Source of the DNA: a virus
IMG/VR virus record: IMGVR_UViG_3300006802_000372
Span: 1 to 29,478 of that record
Length of the DNA stretch: 29,478 nucleotides
Direction: 5' to 3' (one strand)
In this document: one piece after another, positions 1 to 11,300 of the stretch
Layout of the letters: each line of letters starts with the position of its first letter
How positions within the stretch are numbered: the stretch's first letter is position 1
Notes under the pieces: generated by a model
What the model saw: only the letters and a program-made list of their open reading frames with translations
Database searches by the model: none
Told to the model about the DNA's origin: nothing
Program-made: the position numbers and the translations under genes

Positions 1-2
1 TG

Positions 3-806
3 CAAGACGCGACTGCAATGGCTGGCACGGCAGGGCTAGGTGCATTAAACACCGGGTACACCTACAACCCCTACGCAGCGCAGCAGTTTACTGGGCAAGC
101 AGTACAAGACTACATGTCTCCGTACATGCAGAACGTTGTTCAGCGTCAGCAGCAAGATGCGCAACGTCAAGCCGACATTGCTAGGCAGGCCCAAGGTGCA
201 CAGGCGGCTCGGGCTGGAGCGTTTGGTGGTAGTGGCGACTACTTGATGCGTTCGCAAGCCGCAGCAAATCTGGCTCGGCAAAAAGGTGACATTCAAGCCA
301 CTGGGCTGCAAAATGCTTATAACGCGGCGATGCAACAGTTCAATGCGTCGCAAGCACAGAATCAAGCAGCGGCTCAGTTAAACGCACAGCAAGGACAATT
401 CGGCGCGGGTCTTGGGTTGCAGGGGCTACAAACAGCTAACCAGATTGCTGCTAACTTAGGTAACTTAGGTAACTTGCAGTATCAGCAAAACATGGGCATC
501 AATCAGTTGCAGAATCAGTACGGTCTGCAACAACAGCAGCAGATGCAAAAGGTTCTTGATACTCAGTACCAAGACTACCTGAACTACCAGAATTATCCGT
601 ACAAGCAACTCGGCTTCATGTCCGACATCATTCGCGGTGCACCTCTTACCCAGACAGGTTCTTCTGTTTACGCGGCTCCTCCTTCTACGGCGCAGACTAT
701 TGCGTCTTTGGGGCTTGGAGCGGCTGGTATCAGCAAGCTAATGGCTAAGGGCGGCTCAGTTAAGTCCGGTGGGCTTGGCGCACTTGCGCTAAATAAGCTG
801 GTGTAA
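3..806 (+). CDS. Gln/Ala-rich virion-like protein, 5' end missing
   Basis: The frame is open to the left edge, and the first ATG (position 18) has no SD before it. The true start therefore probably lies upstream and this is the C-terminal 267 residues or so. The protein is rich in Gln, Ala, Asn and Gly. It has a Tyr-Met-Ser-Pro-Tyr segment, a GAFGGS motif and long amphipathic helices. A short 9-base repeat near 451-477 gives NLGNLGNL. The C-terminus ends in a glycine-rich stretch with MAKGGSV. This layout resembles a common but uncharacterised phage protein found among structural genes; that link is from memory of the pattern. It lies 9 bases before the next gene, so the two are probably co-transcribed. 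Function unknown; a structural or internal virion role is inferred from context. Confidence 0.8.
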   Translation, partial: QDATAMAGTAGLGALNTGYTYNPYAAQQFTGQAVQDYMSPYMQNVVQRQQQDAQRQADIARQAQGAQAARAGAFGGSGDYLMRSQAAANLARQKGDIQATGLQNAYNAAMQQFNASQAQNQAAAQLNAQQGQFGAGLGLQGLQTANQIAANLGNLGNLQYQQNMGINQLQNQYGLQQQQQMQKVLDTQYQDYLNYQNYPYKQLGFMSDIIRGAPLTQTGSSVYAAPPSTAQTIASLGLGAAGISKLMAKGGSVKSGGLGALALNKLV

Positions 807-815
807 GGAACAATC

Positions 816-2300
816 ATGATCGACATGGCATCTGTTTACGCCGAGCGGTTCAAGCAAAACCCACAAGCACTGCAAGCCGCAGTGATGGGGCAGAGTCCTG
901 ACCCTAAGCTTGATCCCTACACTGCGTTGAATGCACTGCGCCTGATTAAAGAAGCCAACACGATGGCGATGGCGGGCAAAGCACAACAGCCCACTTCGTC
1001 CCCGTCTATCGTCGCTGAGACACTGGCCCCGGCTGTACCTCAGGGTCTGGGTGCTCTAGTACCCGGTGCGATGGGTCAGGCTCCCCAACCCCAACCTCGT
1101 CCTCCCCAAGCCCAACCTGCGCCACCGTCTGGTGGCCTAGCCGCGATGCCGACTCCGACCCGTGCGTTCGCTGGCGGCGGGGTTGTTGCGTTTGCTGATG
1201 GTGAACTGGTTGAGGACGAAAACCAATATGGAGCAAATGTTCAGAACGTCGAGCCCCAAGTGGACGAAGACGGTAATGTGCTGACTGGGGAAGGCAATAT
1301 CGACTTACAGCGACTCGCAGCCCAGAATTATTTGCTCTCACGCAAAGCTGTCGCAGATACCCCAGATGAGGCAGTCACCCCAGAAGACCTTATAAAGTAC
1401 AGAAAACAATACTTAAAAATGCTTAAGGACGAAAGTGGGCCAGATATTTACGGTCCCGCCCTAAGTAGATTAGAAGCGCGAGAAAAAGCGCGGGTTGCTG
1501 GACTGGAGACAGATAAAGGCTTGGCGTTGCTTGCCGCTGCTGGAAATATTTTGAAGGGTAATACCCTAGCCCGTGGGGCGAGTGAAGCTGCACCTGCGTT
1601 TGCAAAACAGATGTCGGAAGCCAACCGTGCGTCACAAGCTGAACAGCGGTCGATTGAGCAAATGCAGTTCTATTATGCCGACGCCCAACGTAAAGAACGC
1701 AAGGGCGACCTTGCCGGTGCGCAAGCAGCCGCAGAATCGTACCGTAAAGCTAGGCAAGACGCAGCGAAAAATAAATTCAATAAAAATAAAGCGTTGGCAG
1801 AGATTGATGTTAGGGCAATGCAGGCTACTCGTCCGGTGCGTCCGCCGAGTGCTACCGGACCTAAATTGCCCGAACAGTTGGGGGCTGCGGAAGTTGCGTA
1901 TCGACATAATCCAACACCAGAAAATCTACGTACATTACAAGGCGTACAAGCTGCCGTAGACAGAGCAAAGACTTCGATTTCGGGTTATACGCCAGAAAGA
2001 CTTTATCTTGAGGGGGATAGAGCACGAACCGCAGAAGATAAGGCAATAGATCTTGTGGTCGATAAAGAAAGGTTTCTTGACCCGGCGGTTCTAAACGCCA
2101 AAACGCCGCAGGAACTTGAAGACGCCATGCGTGATCTCCGTAGGCGGATTAAAGCCCGTAGGGAGAGCGAACAAGCCGCACCCACTCCACGCACCACTCC
2201 GGAAGGACTGCCACCGGGCTCGAAGCTTGGTAAGATGACTTCAAATGGCCAAGAAGTTTTTGACAGCCGCGGAAAATTAATCGGATACTGGAAAAAATGA
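816..2300 (+). CDS. Virion-associated hypothetical protein, 494 aa
   Basis: It starts at ATG 816 behind a TAAGGAAC SD. A second ATG three codons later is a less likely start. Residues 1-55 look helical. Residues about 75-110 are a Pro/Gln/Ala-rich linker. A glycine motif, FAGGGVVAFADGE, follows near residues 117-129. The middle (about 160-350) is charged and strongly helical, with coiled-coil-like runs of Lys, Glu, Arg and Ala. The C-terminus contains SNGQEVFDSRGKLIGYWKK, which looks like a short beta-hairpin. The stop overlaps the start of the giant gene by 4 bases (ATGA), which suggests coupled translation. I do not recognise a named family. The context and composition suggest a virion protein that partners the giant protein, perhaps in ejection; this is inference. 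Confidence 0.85.
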   Translation: MIDMASVYAERFKQNPQALQAAVMGQSPDPKLDPYTALNALRLIKEANTMAMAGKAQQPTSSPSIVAETLAPAVPQGLGALVPGAMGQAPQPQPRPPQAQPAPPSGGLAAMPTPTRAFAGGGVVAFADGELVEDENQYGANVQNVEPQVDEDGNVLTGEGNIDLQRLAAQNYLLSRKAVADTPDEAVTPEDLIKYRKQYLKMLKDESGPDIYGPALSRLEAREKARVAGLETDKGLALLAAAGNILKGNTLARGASEAAPAFAKQMSEANRASQAEQRSIEQMQFYYADAQRKERKGDLAGAQAAAESYRKARQDAAKNKFNKNKALAEIDVRAMQATRPVRPPSATGPKLPEQLGAAEVAYRHNPTPENLRTLQGVQAAVDRAKTSISGYTPERLYLEGDRARTAEDKAIDLVVDKERFLDPAVLNAKTPQELEDAMRDLRRRIKARRESEQAAPTPRTTPEGLPPGSKLGKMTSNGQEVFDSRGKLIGYWKK

Positions 2301-5300
2301 AATTCGTCCCGCTCTCAGAAGTTAAACCCGGCGCAACAACGGACGAGGGGGATGCGGTACGGGGGGCACGGTTTGTCCCCCTGTCTGAAATTAATGCTGG
2401 GAAAGACGAACCGCAGGGGGCACGGTTTGTCCCCCTGTCCGAAATTAATGCCAAGGAAGTTGAACCTCAAGAAGCCCCAGATCAAAACTTGGAATACCAA
2501 GGGCTAGAAGAATCCTTGGTTCCCCCCGCTTCTCCTAAGCGCACCAGCGTGATGGAAGAGTTGGACCGGCAGCAGGTGCCCAAGCCGCTGCCGACCGAAG
2601 ACCCCATGCTTGCGCCCGAGTTTGTTAATGCAGTCAAAGCTCAACTTGATGCACTCCCGCAAGACCAGCGACAGGCAGCTTTAGAGCGACTGACTGCACG
2701 CCCTGATGTTTATGGCCGCGCCGCTCGTGTAGTCGCTGGGCGCTATGCTGCTATGGATAAGGCGCAAGCTAGAACCGCACGGGATGCTTCTGACGTTAGC
2801 CCAGAAACTGTGCTTGAAAGCATAAGCAAAGCTGCTACGTTTGCCTATGACCCACGTTTAGAACCTCAAATTGAACGCTTTAAGAAGCAAAGCAATCTAG
2901 ACGAAGATTTTGCTAGGTTTTACGCCACTCTACAAGCCAAAGAAGGGCGGATGCGCCCCAATCTGGACATAGTTAGGCCAGATATTATCGGCGACGTAGC
3001 TGCGGAAAAAGCTGCGGAACGCGCTGAGGAACTAAAAGATGCTGGGTTTAAAGAGCGTGTAGGTGCTGGCGTTGAGTCCGCACTTAAACAGGCTGGGTTT
3101 GGCATCTTGAATGCTTACGCCGATTTTACGGGCAACGAGCAACTTAGCAACGATCTAATCAATGCTCGGCGTATAGAAGCGGCACAAGCTAAAGCAATTC
3201 CAAAAGGCGAGTCAATTTTTGAACGCTCCGCACAAGAGGCCATGATCAGCCTAACTACGCAAGCACCGTTTATGGCGCTTAGCGTACTTACAGGGAACCC
3301 TGCTCCAATATTGTCTCAAGTTGCAATTCAGAAATTCGGCGACGCTTACGGCGAAGGCCGTGCTGCGGGTTTATCCGGTATGGCTGCAACGGGGCGAGCT
3401 ATTCCATTAGTTGTTGCGGAACTTATATTTGAACGCCTCGGCATGACCAAAGCGCTGGCTGGCTTGAGAGCGTACGTCGCCAAGAATGGTGTGCGTGAGA
3501 TTCCCGAGTACATGGCTAGGGCTACCGTGTCTGAAATCCCGCCTGAAATGGCAACCACGATAAGCGAGTATGGGATTGATCTCCTTCCGGGGATTGGGCT
3601 AAACAAAAACCCAAATCTTGCCGATCTGTACAACCAACTAGAAGAGACTTTCAGACAAACGATCCTTCAGTCCGGCGCGGTTGCTAGCACTACCATCGCA
3701 GGTACAAAAGCCGCCCAGTATGGGGCTGAAGCCGTTTCGCCAATTGTCTCCCCTGAAACACGTAAGAAGTTGGAAGTCCTTACGGGCCCGCGTGAAGGTG
3801 CTTATGAACGCGATCAAAGCTACGAAGGGTTGTCTGAACTAATTGCGCAAGCAAAAGGATTGGGGCTTAGAACGCCGGTCCGTGAACCGCAGCGCGAACA
3901 GCGCGAACAGCTTAAATCCGAAGCAGTACGTACTGCTGAAGAACGAGAAGCTGAAATCAGCGCCCGTGCGGTTGAGATTGAAGCAGTTGGCATCCCCGCA
4001 GAGGATGCTCGCATCCTAGCCGAGAACGAAGTTACTGATCGAGAAACCCGATACAAAGAACAAGCAAGACGCTTATCCGTTGATGTACCCACAAATCGCG
4101 TAATTGAACTTGCGCAAGATCGGATTGCCGCCGGAGAAAATCCACAGGAAGCTCTCTACGCTGCTTTTATGCAAGTTAGACAAGAGGAAGAATCCGATGC
4201 ACTCGCCGCGCAAGAAGCGAAAACAGCAAGAGGAAAGCGAAATGTTAGTGCTACACAGCCTGTCAAAGTCCCAACTGGAGAAGGCGTTAGCGTGGCTGGA
4301 CAGCGACGCACAATCACCCCCACCGAAGGAGTTGGAAGAACTGAGCCAACTGGAGTGGTTCCTTCTGAGCGGGATGTTACAGAGCCTGCTGGAAGAGAAG
4401 GAGTCGAGCCAACTGCACTAGCAGAAGCACCTGCTGTAGATAACCAAGCCAAGATCGCTGAGCTAACCGCTGAGCGTGACAAGCTGCTGCTTAAGAGCGG
4501 CGAACGTCCTGCTGCTAAGTCCCCGGCTGGTAAAAAGTTTGATGCGCTGAACGCTCAGATTGCTGAGTTGGAAACGCCGACTACGGCAGCTAAGCCTGTT
4601 GAAGAGCAGATCGCAGACCTCGACAAAGCCGATGCAGAAATAGCCGACGCAGAGAAGAACGCCGTTAGTTTTGGCGTGGCTTCAGCAGAAAGCGCTTTCG
4701 GTAACGTAGGGCAATACGCGGACCTTCAAGACGCTGTTGATTCTGCCCGTGAGAATATCGCAGACACCTTTGACGAACAGGGGATTACAGACCCACTCGT
4801 TAAGCAGAGGCTTGTTGAAGCCGCGCAAAAAGCCTTTGATGCAGAAGTACAGCAACGTTTAGGTAAACCCACAGGAGAACCTAGTGTCACTGAAACCGTT
4901 GAAGCCCAGCAAACAGAAGCGCAAGGACAAAAAGCACCAAGACCGTCACGGGCAACCGGTAAACCCCGTGGGCGTCCGGTAGTACTTACCGAAGAAGAGC
5001 GCAAACAAAAGCTTGCGGACAAAAAGCCACTTCAGGCGGAGAAAAAGCGCGCCGACGATGCAGTTACACGCATTACCAAAACGTTAGACAAGCTTGAGCA
5101 ACCGATAGACCCCTCTAAGTATGCGAACAACGAAGCCGTTACGGAAGCAAAGAAAGAACGTCAGAGTAATAAGCGTGAGGCTATTAAGGAATTGCTCACT
5201 ATGCTGCAAAGCCCCAACCTTCGGGGTACGGCAGTACATAATCGGATCAAAACAGCGTTAAAGCATCCAAGTATTACACCGCAAGAAATAACTGATATTC

Positions 5301-8300
5301 AAACTGGTTTGGCCGTACTTAAAAAGACTGGGCCGACCAGCGCAGTAATATCTAAAGACGCTGCGGATTCCGCGTTTAGCGGGCTTACTACCGGTGCACA
5401 AGCACTAGCGCGAATTATTAAGACCGGTACTCCGTTCCAGCAAAGACTGGGTAAACGGCTTCGCGGGTTTGTGAATGGCGTAAAGTTTGTCGTTCTTGAG
5501 GAAGGCCAAGAGCTTCCCGACCAACTTAAAAAGCCAAAGAATGCTGAGCAATGGGATCGGTCCATTGCTTTGTACATTGAGAATTATCAGACTGGCGAGC
5601 GCGTAATTTATGTTCGCGGAGAATCTTTTGGAGAAGATCAGGGCGTCAACAATACTACGATTCTGCACGAGCTATTGCACGCAGCCACAAATCGTAAGCT
5701 GGCGTTAGCCTATGAGATGATCGAAAAGGGTGTGAATACGGACTCGGCCGTAGTCCGGGCCGCTCAAGACCTAATCCGCACTATGAACAGTGCGGGTACT
5801 CTGTTCAACGAGTTGGCGGCAAACGGAAAGCTACCTAAAGAAATCAGTAGACTTGCGTCTCACGGCGAGATTTTTGACGACCCGCGTGAGTTTGTTGCGT
5901 ACGGGATGACCGACCCGGCGATGCAAAACTTCTTGATGCAAGCGTATGGGTACGAAGACGACACGCCATTCTTTAATCGGTTTGTCTACGCTATCCGCAA
6001 GTTGCTTGGTATGGGCAAAGACGACACCAACGCCTTGACCGACCTGATTATTGTCACTGACAAGCTCTTATCTTCACGTACACCCGCATGGGCTAAGCTC
6101 AGCGGTGAGGTTGTCAGCACGATTACAGATGCCTTTAAAAATTGGTTTGGCAACAGTAAGGTTGTGGACAAAGATGGTAATCCGTTAGTTGTTTACCACG
6201 GCACTACCAAAGACATAATTACATTCAAGATGTCTCCGGAAGGCGCTCTTGGCGCTGGCATATATCTGACACCTTCAACAGAATACGCTAACCAATACGC
6301 CCCAAGGGATACCACAGGGGCAAACATTATCCCTGCCTATGTGTCAATTAAAAACCCACTAATCATAACTGGGCTAATAAGAGACCCAATGGTTGAAGCC
6401 TTAGTGCGCCTTGGTGTTGCCGAAAGAAAAGCCGAAAGCATTGTAGAAAAAGCATACGAAGAAAAGGGTTACATTGGCAAACAAGTAATGACCCGTGCTT
6501 TGGCTCAAGGCTACGACGGCATCATGCAGTATTATAGTGACGGTGAACTTAGCGAAATTGTTGCCTTCTCGAACACTCAAGTTAAATCTGTATATAACCA
6601 AGGTACATACTTAATTGGTAGTGGGAACATATTGCAAACTGTACTTCCTGAAGAGTCAGCAAGTAGTTCAATCAGGAGCAAGAAGGTCAAAGCTACGCCG
6701 GGCGCTAACGTTCAACGCATAGCAAAGATGCTTGGCGCCAAGTTGTATGGCACGCCGGAAGACATCTCAAAGGTTTCAGTCAAAGAACTGGTGCAAAACT
6801 CATTCGACGCTATCAAAGAAGCGATTGAAAAAGGTCAGATCAAGAAGGGCAAGATTGACGTAGTGGTTAATAACAAGGACCGCACTATTCGTGTGATAGA
6901 TAACGGTCCCGGCATGCCGACCAGCGTGATGGGTAATCAATTCTTGCAGATTGCAGGGACAGTCAAAGGTACTTCACGGCCTTCCGGTGGCCTCGGCGTC
7001 GCCAAGATGTTGTTCCTGTTTGAGAACCAAGAGCTTGAAGTTGTATCGCTGCGTGATGGGGTGGTCTCCCGCCTAAACACAACGGGCGAAGAACTAAAGC
7101 TTGCAATGGCGGCGAACCCCAGTACGTTGCTGGAGCAACTAAAAGACTTTATTTCGGAAGAGACCTTAGCAATTATTGTACCGCTTATTGAAGCGGATAT
7201 ACAAAAGATGCGTGAGAGCGGAGAACAAGTACCTGAAATTAACATTGAGGTATCCGAAGACCCCAAAGTTGTCGAGACCTACACGAAGACACTGTTCCCC
7301 GATGGTCACGGCACGGCTGTTATTGTTCGAATACCCGAAGGGTACACTGATGAGTCCACTGGAGAAGAAAGGGATATCAGTTTCTCTGCCCACAGTCTTG
7401 AGCGTGCGCCTGTGCTTACAGAAAGCCCGTTGTTTGACGACATTGAAGTTACATTCAGCGATGGCTACAGAACCAAAACTTTGCCCCTCGGCGCAAACTT
7501 CCCCGTAGATGAATACACATCTTTTGCCAACGTGCGTTTTGCATGGGGTGTTGCCCGTATCTATGTGTCCAAAGAACTTAAGGGGCAAGATTACTGGCCT
7601 CGTAAGAATGCGCATGTGCTGTCTAATGGCCTGTGGCAGTTTGATATATCAATCAAGGACAGACCGGGCTGGGACGGTAAAGATATTAAGCGAAACTTCT
7701 TTATTGATGTTTCCCCCGACCCACATGTTAGACCTGAAAGTGCTGGGTATCCCTTTGAGTTAAACCGTCAAGGTTTCTCCAAGGTGTCGCAGGAAGACTT
7801 CAACAAGATCATAAACTACATAACTGCTATCTACAGTCAGGTGGATTTGGCTGCGGAGGTCAAAAACTTTGGTGATGTGCAGTACGTCAACCCTGATGGT
7901 ACGCTATCGGCCAAAGAAGTTCTTGAACCCAAAGCACCCCCGACAGATAACGCATTTACGCTTATAAAGCCCGGAGATAAGGTCGAAGTCAGAGATGGCG
8001 TGCTGTACGTAAATAATCGCGCAGTACCTGAACTTACTAACGACGACTTGAAGAATGTGTCAGTGCGCATCGATGAGCTGACTATTCCGCAAAATGAACT
8101 TGACCCTAATCGGGTCATGATCCATGACAACACTATTAACAAAAATGGAGAATCGCTGTCTGATGTAGCACGGCAAAAGTTTGGCTCAAGGTACGACAAG
8201 TATGTAGCTGGCGTTGGGCAAACGTTCATGTTCCTGCGCAACGCGCTGGTTGCGGGTGGGCGCGGCGGATATGGCGAATTATCTGAGCAAGTTGTGGGGG

Positions 8301-11300
8301 TCAGCGTAGACAATGAGTATTACGGGGTAAATATTACAGTCCCGTTCATGGGCATGTTTATTAACCCGTCTGTCACCAAGCTCAGTGACACGCCACAAGA
8401 GATCGCGCTTTCTATGGTTGGCACGATGATCCATGAGCTGGCTCACTTTAAGGTGCGTGACCACGGAGCTGAGTTCCCCGCCGAAATGCAGAAGATTATG
8501 GTGTTGTTGGAAGTCTTCCCCGGCATTGATATGCGGCAAGTACAGCAAGCGCTGACGTATCACATCGAAAAGAACATCGACGTATTTAAATTTTTAGAGG
8601 AGGAGTTCAAAAGTGGAAATTTCGAGCCTCGTGGAAACCGCTTCAAAGACGCTAGCGCCGAGGAAATCTCAGATGAGGGCGCTCCTAAGTCAGTGGGAAG
8701 CGTTAGCCAAACAGGAGAAGGGCGATCCGGCCTACCAGCAATCATTAGCGAAAGCATTGAGGATACTGGAGAAGTCATCGACGACAGCGGAGATGATAGC
8801 GAAACTGAAGCGGTCAGAGGGGCAATAAGAAGCCAAAAAGAAGTAGACAAAAAAGTCGCTGAAGTTAGCGAACAATTTAGTGAGTCGGTTAAAGGCGCTG
8901 AGTTTGCCAAAGGTGTCTCTGCGTTACAGATGGCCCAAGACCCAAGGAAAGTCTTACCTGCACTGCGGGCCATATGGAACCGAGCTACCTATGCGCAACG
9001 TTCCGCGTTGGTCAAGCTACCGACTACGGACTTCTTAGCTATGTGGGCTTCACGGGCAGTGCCCGAGTTGATGCGCACAAATGTGCTGCTTCAAAAAATG
9101 AACGGCATGACGGTGCAGCTTTTGAAGTCTGCTGGAGAACTAGTAACAGATATAGACCGCGCATTTCGTGCGGACAAGACACTGCGTGCCAAGCTAGAGC
9201 GTATTACTGTTATGGCTACGCTGGCGGAAGTAGATCCGTCTGATACGGCAGCGGATGAGCGCAGTTATAGACTGGATCGGATGTACGCTGACTTAGGGCT
9301 GGACGGCCAGCGTGTGTACAAGCAAATCAAGGAGTATTTTGAAAGGCTGTCGGCGTACTTAACTAAGCTTCTGGACGATCAGATTACTAATTCTAATTTG
9401 CCACTTGCGCAAAAAGCTAACCTGATGAAGAAAATCAGGTCAATATATGAACAAGGTGCGAAGATTCTCCCCTATTTCCCGCTTGTTCGTGTGGGTGACT
9501 ACTGGTTGGCTATCGGGACGGGTAAGACACGCAAGTTCTTCATGTTTGAAAGCATGGTTGAACGTGACAATGCGATGCAGGGTTTTGCCGACGAACAAAT
9601 CAAACGCAAACCCGGCGAGTCATGGAGTGCGTTTGAAAAGCGACGTGCAGATAACTTGGAGGAGTTAGTAACGGATGGCACCTTTGCATCCGGTAACGAT
9701 GTTAGCTCGCTTCGCCGCGCTTCCTACGATAGCTCTGGTTTGTTGCGGGAAATCTTTGACGCGATTGACACCACTAATTTAGGTGATCAAGGTGCTAAAG
9801 ATCAGCTAAAGGATGCTGTATACCAAGTTTATCTACAGACGATGCCGGATCAGAGCTTCCGTAAGCAATTCATCCACCGTAAAGGGATCACCGGCTTTAG
9901 TCCTGATTTGATGCGCAATGTGGCGCATGCCACCACAAAGATGGCAACACAGCTTGCCCGTATTAAATACGCACCGCTGCTTCGTACTTCGTTGTCGGCG
10001 GCGCGAGATTCAATTGCGGGGCGTCCACGGTATGAGCCGTTTGTTAAGGAAATGGAGCGACGTGTAGCCGACGAGCTTAGCTTTAAGGATGCTTCTACTC
10101 CGCAAAAAATTGCCGGTACACTAAACAAAGCGTCCTTCATTTGGTACTTGGGCGGCGCGTCCTCTGCTTTGCTGCAACCTTTGAGTCTGTTTCAAACAGG
10201 GATGCCGGTACTGTGGAAATACGGCTCCGTTAACGCAACCCGCGAAATGGGCCGCATGATCAAGATGTTCGGCCAGTTCGGTGCGTATAAGAAAAACTCA
10301 GATGGGACTATGTCTTGGGTGGCTCCATCAGTAGAGTATGCAAAGGGGCATACTGCCGACGAGCGCAGGGCGATACGTGAAATGCTTGCACGCGACGTAA
10401 CTACGTCCACCTACGCTGGGTCTATCTTCAATTACAAAGCGACACCGACTGACAAGCGCAGTGCTCCTGTAGTTCAGATGGGTAAGAACGCGGTTGACCT
10501 GCTAGTGATGGGCGGTTTGATGCACTCTACTGAGCGCCTTTCCAGAGAGATGATGTTCTTAGCTTCATACAGGCTCAACCGACAGTTACTTGCTAAAGGC
10601 AGCATGACTCCTGAGCAAGCACATCAAGCCGCCGTAGACCAAGCTGTTATTGATACCAATGAAGCTCTTGGTAACTACGGGCAGTACAACCGACCGCTGT
10701 TTATGAAGAACGCTGCCGGTAAAGTTTTGACCCAGTTCATGATGTACCCGGTGCATGTGACGCTGTTCTTGCTCAAAAACTTTGTAGAGATGATAAAGCC
10801 CATGCAGGGTAGGACTCGTAAAGAAGCCATTAAGAAGTTCTTCGGCACTTTGGGTACCACGTTCATCCTTGCTGGCGCAACCGGCCTACCTATGTTCAGC
10901 ACCATCATGGGCCTCATTGGTGCCGCATGGGACAAGCTGCGGGAAGATGAGGATTGGCCCAAAGACCTCGATAGGTTGAGTTTTGAACTGTGGTTCCGTA
11001 CGGTTTGGCTAGAAGAACAGCTTGGCGGTACGACAATAGGCGGTAAAAAATTGTCTGCGATTGTTGAGCGGGGGCTAGTTAATGCACTGACTGGCATAGA
11101 CATAGCCAGTCGGACGAGCCTTAACAATCTTTGGATGCGCGACACAAAAGAATCTAAGACTGTTAGAGAAGGCGCAATGGCTTTGGCGCTTGAGAAAGCT
11201 GGGCCGTCCGCAAATATGTTCTTGTCTTGGGCTGAAGCGTATGAGGCATTTAGTCAGGGTGACTACAACAAGGGGGTCCAACGTGCGCTCCCCGCAGGTT

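Noticed and set aside
4104-4241. Longer N-terminal extension of the 4242 nested ORF
   Set aside because: The region before 4197 is Lys/Arg-rich and has no SD; the internal ATGs with an SD are better starts.
7176-7763. Two plus-strand ORFs of 110 and 84 aa inside the giant gene
   Set aside because: They have no SD, odd composition (many Cys, Met, Pro and Arg) and lie over the GHKL and following region, where the giant frame is clearly folded. They are shadows.
9655-9779. GGAGGAG before an ATG at 9675 inside the giant gene
   Set aside because: The ORF ends after 35 codons and the product looks random, unlike the two nested candidates kept.
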